This document shows, one piece after another, positions 32,555 to 44,600 of a stretch of 53,271 nucleotides of DNA; position 1 is the stretch's first letter; every line of letters begins with the position of its first letter. Below the pieces are notes generated by a model. That model was not told where the DNA came from and made no database searches. It saw nothing but the letters and a program-made list of their open reading frames with translations. The stretch covers positions 1-53,271 of the forward strand of contig JAFIGE010000013.1 in NCBI GenBank assembly GCA_020831585.1. The letters run 5' to 3'. This DNA is from Opitutales bacterium. GTDB taxonomy: Bacteria; Verrucomicrobiota; Verrucomicrobiia; Opitutales; Oceanipulchritudinaceae. The translations under genes and the position numbers were made by a program.

Positions 32555-32692
32555 AGGAGAAAGAGTGCAACAATTCCGGCGGCTTATCCAAGCCTAATTT
32601 TTTCGAAATGCAGCGAAAGGGCGTGATGAAAAGTGCGGGAATTTTTTATCCATGATTCCCGGATCGATGGAGAAGCAAAAAGCGGACGCGGG

Positions 32693-35600
32693 CTACTCCT
32701 CGTTCATTTTTTGGATCGTTTCAATCCGGTAAAATGAGCGCTCGGGGAAACCGTTGGGGTGGAGCTCGGGAACGTCGAAATCCACTGTTTCGGTTTCCGG
32801 GCGTCCGTCTTCGTTGCCGCGGCGGTTGAGGTAGGCGAAGATCTGCGAGGGGGGCACAACTTCCCAGGGACCGCCGAGAGAGGCGGCGCGGCGCACACGA
32901 AAGTCGACAAAGTTCTGTGAACCGGTGCGGCGGTCGAAACGGAGATTGACGAGCTGTAAGTTACCCGACCGGGAGATTTCGAGGCGCACGGGAGCGGAGT
33001 CCTCTCCGAGGGGATTGGTGAGCAGGGCCATCTCGTGCACATTGGGGCGGCCGTCCCCGTCGGGGTCGGCATCTTTGTCGAGGAGGGCGAGGTCGAAGTC
33101 CTGTGGGAACGTGGTGCCGAAGTTTTCTTCCACCCAGCTCCAGTAAAGGTTGTCCTCTTCCACGCGGATGCGGATGCTCCCGCTGGAGGTGAGGCCGCGG
33201 GCGGTGGTGGTCACGGGCACGTGGTAAAGGCCGCTCCCAGCGGCGGAAGTATCCCACTGGAGACGGGCGCTGCCGTCGCCAAAGTCGTCGAAGACGGCTC
33301 CGGAGACACTGCTGAGATTGGCCTCGATTTCGAGGGCCTGGCCTCCGGGATCGACGGCGAAGATGTCGAGGGAGTGGCTCCGTCCCTTGAGCCAGAGCAC
33401 CACAGGGATGCTGGAGAAGAAGGGCGGGTCGGCCGCAGGCGGCGCCACGACATTGACCGAGAAGGTCAGCGTGGCGGACATGGGCGGCGTGCCGTTATCG
33501 GTGACGCGGACAGTGACGGGGTAGCTTTGCCCGGCCTGTTCTGCATTGGGCGACCATTGGAGCACGCCACTGACCGGATGGATGAACATGCCCGTTGGCG
33601 CTGTATCGAGGCTGAAGGTGAGTGTTTGGGCGGGGAAGTCGTTGTCGGTGGCATCGACATCGACAATGAGGATGCCGCCAGCCTGGATGGTCTGCGGCCC
33701 CACCGGATCGATGACGGGCGGACGGTTGACACCCTCTACGGTGACCTCAAAGGAAGTCTGGGCGGAGGCCGGGGGGGATCCGCCATCGGTGGCCGTGACG
33801 ATAATGGCGGCGGTTTTTCCGGCATCGGCGAGACTGGTATTCCAGCGGATTTCGCCCGAAACGGGGTCAATGGTTACACCGGTGCGATTGCTTCCGATGC
33901 TGAAGCGGATTTGATTGATGTCGCCGTCCGGATCGATCGCCGAAGCGAAAACGCGAAGGGTTTCGCCCGCCGGAATGGTGCGGTTGGCGATGTCATTGAG
34001 AACGGGTGGCTGATTGGGCATGCCCACGATGGTCGTGGCTTCGGCCACGGGAGACTTGCTTTCGAGGATGCCGAAGCTTGTCCGTGCGATGGAATAGAAG
34101 CGATAGGACGACCCCTCTGAACCGATGAACATGCCGGCGGGGGCGCTGGTTGCGGTGCGCCAGGCAAAGTAGGGAGCATCGTCAATGGACACGAAGATAT
34201 CGAAGGTCGCGGCGGGGTTGGTGCCGATGCTGTTCCAGCTCACCGGAAACTCACGCGGGCTGACCGGAGGGAGGGCAGCGATGGTGCTCTCCGGCGGGGT
34301 GAGGTCGGCATCGGCTTTGGGTTCATAGAGGAGGGTGTAGCTCCCGCTGCTGTCGGCATCGACGAGGTGAAGGATGTTTTCGTAGACGGGCCGTTGCCCG
34401 CGCCCAACGAAGGTGCGGTCGCTGAGCCAGGCGTTATCATCAATGGGCAGGGTGCGCCCGTCGGAGCGGGTCACGGAGACGAGGCGGAAAGCGCCGTTGC
34501 CCGGATCGGGCAGGCGGATGTAGGACCATCCGGCAAAGGCTGCGACATGGAGGGTGACACTGAGCTGCCCGGCACCGGGTTCATTGGAGAAGGTGCCGGT
34601 CTCGCGTACCGTGACGGGAACGGTTTCGCCATCGACGAAATGAAGGGTGTCGGGGTAGTTGTTGAGGTCGGGAATGTCGTTGGTGAGGAAGGCGTAGGTT
34701 GTGCCGGGGGCACTGTTGACATCGCGGATGAGGCGAATCATCTCATGGATTTCCACGCTCTCCATGAGCGAAATGCGCGGATCGCCCAATCCGGTGACGT
34801 GTTCAAAGGTGGCTTCGTAGTCAACGAAGAGCCCTTGCAGGGTGGACGTCATCTGCCAGACGGCGACCTTGCTCTCCTGTGGCCCGAGGGTGCCAAAGTC
34901 AGCCGTGAGGGAGGGGCTCAGGGGCACGCCCTCCACCTCGGTGCCGATGACTTTGAAGTCGATGAAGAGGTCTGTTTCGTTTTCCACGATCTCGGGCTGG
35001 CCGGAAAGGATGCGGAGGTTGCGGGCTTCGCCAAAACCGTTGTTGCGCACAAGGACCGCGAGCTTGAACGGCTGCGCGGGCTCAATGACATCGGTGTAGG
35101 GATCGTTGCTGAAAACATCGCGCTGATGGAAGTATTTGAGGGCGAGCGAGGCATCGGGGCGAACGGTGATGGGCACGTTCTGCACGGGGATGTTAAACTG
35201 CACCCCGTTTTGCACGTAGCGAATGGTCCCGCCGATCGTGTAGACCTGGGCGGATTCAAGGGCGGCGGTATCGCGCGGAATGAGCGTCCACTGGGCGGTG
35301 CCGGCGGCGCGCGAGCCGATCGTGTCGCTGCCGTCGATGGCAGCGAGGCCGGTGAGGCGGGTGATCTGGAGGTTGAAGAGGTCTTCGGCGGGGAGACCGA
35401 ACTGGTCGCGAATGCGGAAATCAAAGGTGACGCCTTCGAGGGGGTCCTCGCGCTCGTTCTCCAGTTCGAGCGTGGCGAGAAAGGCCGTGCGGGTCATGAC
35501 AACATCCTGGCTCAACTCGATGGTCACCCGCGCGCAGGCCCCTTCCTGGGATCCGAGAAGATCCGTGCTCAGCGCTTGATAGACCGAGAGGTATTCCTCG

Positions 35601-38600
35601 AAAGGATCGGCGAACCCGCGGGACTCGCTGTCTTCGGCGGCGGCCACAACGGCGGCGGCTCGCTCGGCCAGCAAATCGCGGGGGATAAAGTTTGTGCTTT
35701 CGCCTGCGGGCACGTCGGCCAGATTGTGGATGCCGCCGGCGTAGTAGGCAATGGTGCGGTTCCAGCGCTCGATCGCGTTGTGAAGAGGCTCCCAGGAGAG
35801 CTCGAGGCCGACCGCCAAAACCTCCAGTTCGGCAATCTGCGTGGGGTTGACGGTGCGCTCGGCATCCGTTGATCCCGTGCTGCGCACACCGAATTCGGCG
35901 AGCCAGGTCTCCATGGCCGGGAGCACCTGCATCAGGACCATCTCGCGGGAACCGTAAATGACCTCTTGCATGTGGAAAACGGTTTCGAGGCGCTCCCAGG
36001 CTGTTGCCAACTCGGGTAAGAGCCCGCGGACCTGATCATCGAAGATGTAGCCTTCAAGTCCTTCGCCATCCTCCAATCCGAAGAGATCATAAATGCTGGG
36101 GCTAAAGTCGAAGATGCAGTCGAGGGCCCCGAGTCCGCAGAAGACGGTATTCCCGATGGGGCCGGTCCAGCAGAAGGCGGCACCGCCACAGGTGAGGACG
36201 TCGCCGGAGAAGATGCAGCGGCCAATCGCCCAGGGGCAGCCGGCCGGGGTGTAACCGATGGCACAATCCACCGCAGTCACCACCCAGCAGTTGAGGCATG
36301 GATCGACCGAGGCGAATTTGACACTGTTACGGCGGCCAACTCCGAGGTGGATGCCACTGAAAAAGGCGGGGCGAAGCTCGACCGGACCGCCCTCTCCGAG
36401 GCTGCACTCACTGACCACGTCGACGACAACGAGGTTGGCCGCCCGCGTGACAACATTGTGGCCGCAGGGGTATTCGTAGTCCACCCTTGAACCCGCGCCA
36501 CAGGGGACGGTGTTGACGCTGTGGACGGCGTAAAGCGGCGCGTCGCTGGAGTTGCTGCCAAATCCTTCGAGGAGAATGATGGAGCCGTCTTCAGCAAAGA
36601 CACCCGTTCGCGTGATCGTGACGGGCACGACGATGGAACTCTTGGCGGGGATTGTTCCAATGTTTCGCACAAGGGGGGCAAAGTCATAAAAGGGATGATC
36701 GGAGAAGAGGAACTCCGCGTTTTCCGCCGCGATGAAACCGTGGTTTTCCAATGCCACATTGATCGTCTTCCTGTCCCCGAGATTTTCGAGATCGCCGACA
36801 CTGATCGTGTTGGGGGTCGCGACGACAACGGGTGCGGGCACGTTGGTTTCGAAGGTTGTTCGCAGAGTGGCGCGGTAGACGTCTTCGGTTTCCACTTCTT
36901 CGACGCTCCAGAAGTAGCGCACCATGCGCCGGGAGATGAAAATCTGTTCTTGATTCAGCTCGCCGGCGTTTACGTAGTAGTTGCCCGAGAAGGTATCATG
37001 TTCGGGGGCCGAGACTTCGATGCGGTACCACCCCTCATTAAGCTCCGGGAAGAAAGCGAGGCCCTCCGTGTCGGTATCAACCGAGGCGATCAATTCGGTG
37101 CTAATGGCATCGCGCACTGATACTGTGGCACCTTCGAGCTTGGGGGCCGCCTCGGTAAAGAAGAAGAACTCATTCACGACCTCGATTGCGAGGTCGCTCC
37201 GCAGGTCGGAGACCGTGCGAATACGATAGTTCACCGGGCGATCGCCGCCATTCGCCGGATTGACCCCGAGGGTTCCGGTGAAAAGGGTGAGGGGCACGTT
37301 GGCATCGGGGGCAAGGTTGAAGGAAATGGAGGCGGACCCGCCTGGCGGGATCGAGGGCATCGGGTTGGCCGAGGCAAGCTTGAGCCAGGGCAGATCCGGA
37401 AGCGAAATCTGCACGGGGCCGGTTTCGAGGCCTCCCGTATTGGTGACCTGGATACTCTCTGAGCGGCTCACACCACGCAGGACGGAGACGTTCAAGGCAT
37501 TGGGGGAGAAGCTCAGAGAGGGCTGCAAAAGATTGATGCGCACACGAATCTGCGTCTCGATCTCCACGCCTTCAGCGGTTGTCACAAAGACCGGAAATGT
37601 ACCGGACCCGGATACCCCGGAGGCGGCGGAGAGGGCGATGGGGACGTTCAAAGCGTGCCCGGGCGCGATCTCCGTTGTGGGGGTATCGGCCAGGATCGTG
37701 AGGCCCGGGGGTAGGTTGGGGAAGTCGATGCTGATGCCGGTGAGCGGGCGCTCATTCGGATTGCGCAGAATGAGCTGAGCGGCTGCGGAGGAGCCCTCGT
37801 TGAGCGTGATTTGGCCAGAGGGCGGTTCGACGCCGAGGGTGAGGATTTCGAGGGTGCCCTGAACCTGCGCACCCGGTGTGCCCGGGTGGGTTGCGCCAAG
37901 GGTGTAGAGGCCGCCTTCGTTGCGAAGGGGCGTCCACTGGGTGGAAAACTCGCCGACGGAGTTGGAGAGGGCGGCAATGACCCGTTCGGTTTCGCCCAGG
38001 ACGATGTGAATATTGACCATAGCGAAGGGCGCGGGCTCGCCGAGTTCGTTCGTCACCAGGCCGGTGAAGGTAACGGGGGTGTTCGCCGGCACGACGTCGG
38101 GGAAGGCCTGCACCGTGGCACTGTAGGCAGCCCGGATGTTGATCGGGGAGAGGCGGATGGCGGTGTTGTTGTCCCGGTTGAGATCGGGCACGGCACCCCC
38201 CGGGTCGATGACAACGATGAGATAGTAGTTCCCTGTCGGGCGGGGCGTGAGGACGGATACATCGCGGAAGTAGTGGCTGCCCGGAAGGACTTCACCGGTC
38301 TGCTGAATCTGCCGAACGGGGAGGGCATCGGGCCCCAGAGAGGGGGTGGGCGAGAGGAAGATGCGCTCAAGGAAGGGACCTTCGGCGGGGGCGAAGCCAA
38401 AGTTGTCCACGCGGTAGGTGACGTTGGTGTATTCCTCGGTGCGCGCATCGGGGGCGATGAAGAGCTGGCTGGCGGCCAGATCCGCTTTTGCCTGATCGGT
38501 CACGGTGAAGGTAGTGAGGGCATCGGTGAAGCCTTCCGCGCCGCCCCGCAGGGTTGCCATGCGCGTGCCGTGGGTCGTGGCATTGGCTGGAGCGGACACC

Positions 38601-41600
38601 GCGAAACTGACCTGTGCGGCTCCGGCGGGAATCGTCACCATAGCCGGGTGCGTGAGTTGACCGGCCGGTTGGCTGAACAGGCTCACGGGGAGGGATTCGC
38701 CGGTGGCCGTGCCGACGCGGCGGAGGACGACGTTTACCGCGCTGCCGCCCTCGGAGAGAGTCGGTCGGGCCGGATCGAGGCTGAGGACGGCGCCATCGTT
38801 ATCCCGGACTTCGAGAATGGCCTCATTGGAGGTCGCCACAATGAAGCCCCCCGCGCTCACTTCACCGGTGATGCCAACGAAGGCATTGCCATCGACGATA
38901 TCGTTGTCGATCACGTTGATGTTGAAGGTGGCGGTGGCGGTGTGGGAAGGGATGGTGACGAAGGATGGGATCGTCACGCGACTTGGCTTGGTGTTGAGAA
39001 GATCAACGCGCACGGACCGGTCGCTCACCGGGGAACGGCGAACGGTCGCCTGGACGATACCCACATCCTCCGAAACGGAAGCGGCGGCCAGTTCCAGCGT
39101 GAGGGTGGGGTAGTCATCATCGAGGAGGTGCAATTGCACCACGGCATTGCGGTATGCAGGCGCGGAGGTCGTGATGTCGACGGTGGTCGGGGCCTGGATG
39201 ATGGAGTCCTGGCGGGCTTCCAGAACGATGGGCACACTGGTGGACCCGGCGGGGATAATGACCGGCGGGATATTGTCGAAGCGACCTGGGCGATTGGTCG
39301 TGATCTGGACGAAGAGGTCGGCCGGCTCGGCCTGGGGGATGGAGAGGTTGCCGGTGACGGGCAGGCCCTCGCCGACGGCATCGCCATCGAAGACGAGGAC
39401 CAGCTGCGGAAACTCCCGCACACGGGTCACCTCGACGGCGTTGGAGGGGGCGCTGTCGCCCGCGCGGTTGCGGGTGACGGCGGTAAAGGTATTGAGTCCG
39501 TCGGCGAGGGAGGCGTTGTGGATGAGCACGCCGTTGTTGTTGGCGTAACCGGCAAAAACAAACTGACCGTTGCGGGAAAGACGGAGGTTTGTGCCGGGCT
39601 CGGCTTCGACGCGGACGGGCATGACCGGCTCCTGAAGGCTGATGCCGCTTATCGGCTGGGTGATGGCGGGGACTTCGGGCACGGCGAGAGCAACCGTGAT
39701 GGTATGGCTCACTTCGGACCAAATGCCGGTGTGGGCGAAGACCCGCACAATGACCTCGTATTCGCCATCGGGAACGGCAGCGATATTCCAGGCTGCCGTG
39801 AGTCCGTTGGCAGGTGTTGTGTCCCGACCGATGAGGGTGCGGCTGCTGCTCCCGATGGGGCGGTAAAAGAACTCGGCGCTGTGGATGCCCTGATCATCTG
39901 TGGCGGTTGTGCTGAAGGTGCCCCGCCGGATGAAGACGTCGTCGTCCTCGATACCCTCGTTTTCCCACTGAAAGGAGGTGATGAGGGGCGGGGAGGCATC
40001 GATGATGTAGGCGGCGGTGGCGATGCCGGAGGGGTTGAAGCCACTGCGGAAGGCGCGGGCGCGGATGGTGGCATCGTTGCCGATCTCGAAGGGACCGGTG
40101 TAGACGGGGGAGGTCGGGGTGGGTTCGCTGCCATTGGTCGTGTAGCGAATGGTCGCCGAGGGGGTGGCGGTGGTGAGGCCGACATGGATGGCCCCGGTGT
40201 AGAGGCCGCCAGGCGGCGTGATCACGGGCGTGGCCACCGTTTGGTTGAACTCGGCGTCGCTGAACAACTGGCTCTGCGGGATGATCGCCTTGGGTTCGCT
40301 GAAGGATTCCCAGCGCAGGGCCACGGCCGCCGTGCCGGAGTTGTCATAATACTCTACCCGGATGTTGTAGAGCTGCCCGGCAACGAGGTTGACGGGACCG
40401 GAGACGCGCTCGGTGAACTGGTTCTGGTTAATCCAGTAATCGAGAATCAATTCTTCTTCGTTGTTAAAATCGCCGGCGTTGTCGAGTTCGATCCATACGC
40501 GCATGCCGTCGTTGGAGTTGGAGAAGAAGGTGTAGGTCTCGGTGAAGCGGGGCATCATTTGGCCCGTCCAGCGAATGGAGAAGAGGTTGTTGTTGATCGA
40601 GGGATCGGGGCTGCCGCTTCCCCAGTTGAAGTCGATTTGTGCATCGACGCGGGTGAAGGAGGGACCGGTAAGGTCGACGGTGTTGAAGTATGCACCAAGG
40701 AGACCGTCGCCGCTCGAGGGCGGCTGGCCGACGAGGTAGGTGGCCTCGGTCAACTGGCCGGGGTTGAGGTCGTCGGCAAAGGCGCGGGCGCGCACCCGGG
40801 TGGAGCCGCCAAGGAAGAAGGGCTCGCTGTAGAGCGGCGAGGTTTCATCGGGGATGGAACCGTCGAGGGTGTAGTGGATGCGGGCACCTTCGGTGACGGA
40901 GGCGAGGCTGACTTCAACGCCGCTCGGGTAGAGATTGGCCGGGGAGGGCGAAAAGGCGACGGAGCCGGTGGCGGATGTGGCGATGCCATGGCGGGCGCGG
41001 AGGGCATCCTCAAAGGTCTCGCGGGCGAAGTCGTCGAGCGTGCCGTCGTAGAGGAGAACTTCCGCGATGGCTCCGCTGAAATGGGCGTGCGCGTTCCAGT
41101 TGGAGCGTCCGACGAAGTTTCTCGGGCGGAAAATATTCTGAATGGTGAAGCCGTTGTCTTCCGCAATGAGGGAGCCGTTGTGGAAGATCCTCACGTTTCC
41201 GGACGCATCGTGGGTCACCGAATAGATGGCATCGGCGGCGGAGAGGTAGGTGTTGGGGGCGAGGAGTTCGTTGTTTCCGGCACCGCGCACGCCGTAGACG
41301 GCGCTGGTCGAGGAGGCGCTCCGGCCAAAAAAGATATTGGAGGTGTTCTGTCCGCGACCCAGATCGATGATGCGCTGGTTGGCCCCGGTGGTTTCCGTAC
41401 GGACAACGAAGATAGCGGTGAGGCCGTTATCAAAGTCGGCAAAGCCTTCGGGAAGGACAAGGTGGTCGTTGCTTCCATCGAAGACGAGTCCGGGAGCGCC
41501 GCCCACAGCTGCGGAATCCAGGAGCGGGCGCTGGTTGGCAACAAGTTGGGTGGCGTTGCGGGCATTGCCGGAGAGGTCACGCCAGATCGTAACGGTGCCG

Positions 41601-44600
41601 GCGTCGTCGGTTTCGGCACCGAGGCTGGCGCTGAGCCAAAGCTGAAGTTTTTCGCGCGAGGGGGGCAGGGGAGTGGACGCGTCCAAATAGAAGGCGCTTT
41701 CGCGGATGACACCGGGGAGGAAACCATCGGCGTAGGCACGGGTCTTTAGGAGGGTGTCGGCGGTGATGGAGAGGGGACCGGTGTAGAGCGGGGAGTTTTG
41801 ATCCGGATCGGAGCCGTCGAGGGTGTAGCGGATTTCCGCTCCGGGGATGGGGTGGGAGACGGATACCGTGCGCGCGCTGGCATAGAGGCCGCCGTCGGGC
41901 GTGACCTCCGGCGCCGTCAGGAGCTCGCGGGGGAGGCTGTATCGATCAGCCAGATACGCGCCGACAAGTTGTCGCTCGGCTTCGGAGAGGACGCGGTCGT
42001 AAGCGATCAGCTCGACGAGGTCGGCGTTGACTGGTTGATAGGACCAGCCGGCACCGCCGCCCAGGGCAATGCGGCCGAGTTCTCCGGTCGGCACGGAATC
42101 CTCCGTGAGGTCGGTGCCGTTGTAGAAATAGCGGCTGCTGTCGGTGTCCTGAACACCCACGACCCAGGAGGGCTCGTCGGCGGAAATGGAGTGCTGGGCA
42201 ACCCATGAACCGGTGAGAAAGCCGTTTGCATTCGAACCGGAGTTTGGACCGAGAACCCAGTTGTTATTGCTGTTGCTCTGGATAAGGCGGCCGTTTGATC
42301 CGCCGAGCAGGTTGAAAACCGCAAAGATGGTTGAGGGGCGGTTGATGACCAGGTCGTCCGGTCCGAGGAGGCCATCGTCGTCACCGTCGAAGCGCACTGT
42401 CGGGAAGGTTTCAACCGTGGTCCCCGCCGGGCGGAAGATAAAGGGTGTGGCGCTGGCATAGCGGCTGTCGTTCAGGCGCGAGGCCCCGAAAAGTGCGGAC
42501 GATCCGAAACGGCTGAGGTCGGGGAAGGTCACACCGCGACCGGAGGTCTTGGGCCAATTGGATTGGCTGGTGTAGGAGTCGGCCCCGATCCAGCCGGAGG
42601 ATTCGAGGTTGTAGCGGCCCGGTTCGAGAAGGAGGGGTTCGTCCAGTTCGATGAAGCGGGTGCCACCTTCGAGGAAACCGACCTTGCCCGGCCCGAAGGT
42701 CTGCGTGGCGATAACTCCGCCGCTGAAATCATCGGCCGGGTCGTCGGGTGTGCCGTTGTCGTCGACGATGTGCAGGCGCACGGTGATGGTGCCGGCAAAG
42801 CCGTCGCTGAGGTGGTCAAAGGCCCCGAGGTGGGTGATCTCGATGGGTTCATCGACAATAAAGTCGGTGCCGATAAAGCCGCTGTAGGTGGTGCCACCGG
42901 AGGCTCCGAAGGCGGTTGTGGCGGAGAGCACGCGGGTAGGGGCGAAGCCGGTCGTGAGGACAGGGGCTTGCGCGAGGGTCGGGGGGATGAAGCGGTAATC
43001 GTTCCCGGAGAGGTCCCGCCAACTGCGCACACGGCCTTCGCTGTCGGTCTCGACACCAATGTCGGACCGCAGCCAGAGGCGGGTGTCGGCCACCGGAAGC
43101 GGGATGGCGGCTTCCTCGCCAAAGAAGGCCGAGGCCACGGGACTGGGGGTGACGCCGTTAAGGAAGGCCCGCGCGCGCACGGTGGTCCCGCGGGAGACCG
43201 TGAAGGGGCCTTCGTAGAGGGCCGAGGCCGGGGTTGGCTCGGTTCCGTCGAGGGTGTAGTGAAGGCTCGCGCCGGGGGTGGCGGTGGCCATCGTGACCTC
43301 GACGGGTCCGGCACCGAATCCGGAGGGTGGTGTGATGACCGGAAGTGCGACCGGGGCATCGTAGGCGCGGTGTCGCCGCGTCAGGAAATCTTCGATGAGC
43401 CACAGTTCGCTCTCGTCGAGCACACGGTCGAAGGCAATGACCTCGCCGATGCTGACGGCGGTGGCGTTAGTCGCCTGACCTTCGCCGCCGCCAAGAGCGA
43501 GACGACCGGGATTGGGGCCCGGGCGGTTTTCCTCGGTGGTGATATCCTGCCCGTTGAGCCAAGCGCGCGTGAAGCCCTCGCCGTTGAGCATGGCGGCGAT
43601 GAGGGGCTCCTGGACGGGGATGTTCTCATTGCTCACCCAGTTGTTGGAGTAGAAGCCGGAGTTGCGGATATACCAGCTGCCGTCACTGGTGTTCTGGACG
43701 ATGAAGCCGGAGGAGCTGCGGTCGCGGCGAAAGGACATGACGACCGTGCTCGGGCGGTCGATGTTCATCGACTCGACACCGATGAGGCCGTCGTCGACAC
43801 CGTCGAATGTGACCAGGGGAACCGGTTCGGGGGTGCCTGGGCGGGGGAGGTATTTGAAGTTGGCCACGCCATTGTAACGAAAACCGGCTACGCCGACATT
43901 GCCGGGCCAGGCGCCAGGGGCGCTGCTGCCGCTTGAACGGTCGCCGAGGAAGCGGAACCGCCCGTCGCTCCCGGAGGCGCTGTTGCCGGTGCTCAGCCAA
44001 TACAAGTCTCCATTGGTAAAGCCCCAGGCAAAAATCGTATAGGCTCCCGGCGGAAGATCGAGAGATTCGTCGAGCGCTTTGAAACGCATCATGCCTTCGA
44101 GGGTGCCCGGTTCCTGGGGCGTGAAGGTGCGCTCGGCGAGGAGTTCGCCGGGGCTGTGCACGGCGCGGGTATTCGGCACGCCGCCGTCATTGCGTGACCA
44201 GAGCTGGACAGTGATGGTCTGCCCGAAGCCGTCGCGATTGTGGTCATAGGCCCCGAGGTGGGTCAGGGTGATGGTTTCGTCGACGTCAAAATCCTTCCCG
44301 AGGCTGCCGCCCCAGGTGCTGTTCGAAGCGGTCGTCACGGGAACGATGATCCCATGCCCATGGTGGGTGGTGAGGACCGGGCGCTTTTCCGCGAGGGGCT
44401 GAACCATGTCATTGCCCTGGCCGGAAAGGTCGCGCCAGCGGAGGACGCCACCTTCGGCGTCCATTTCGATCCCTTGGTCCGCACGCAGCCAGAGGGTGGC
44501 CCCAGTGAGGGGAAGGTTGTCGGCAGCGCTTTCCTCGCCATAGAAGGTGCGCGCAACCTCGCTCGGAAGGGTATCGTCGTGATAGGCACGGGCTTGCACG

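Noticed and set aside
34367-35872. A 501-codon plus-strand frame opposite the giant gene.
   Set aside because: Same low-complexity antisense composition; no start signal or recognisable fold.
37811-41749. A 1312-codon open frame on the plus strand, opposite the giant gene.
   Set aside because: It is extremely rich in Gly, Glu, Asp and Val with no domains, as expected for the antisense of a GC-rich Thr/Ser/Pro-rich coding sequence. The minus strand holds clear domains across the same bases.
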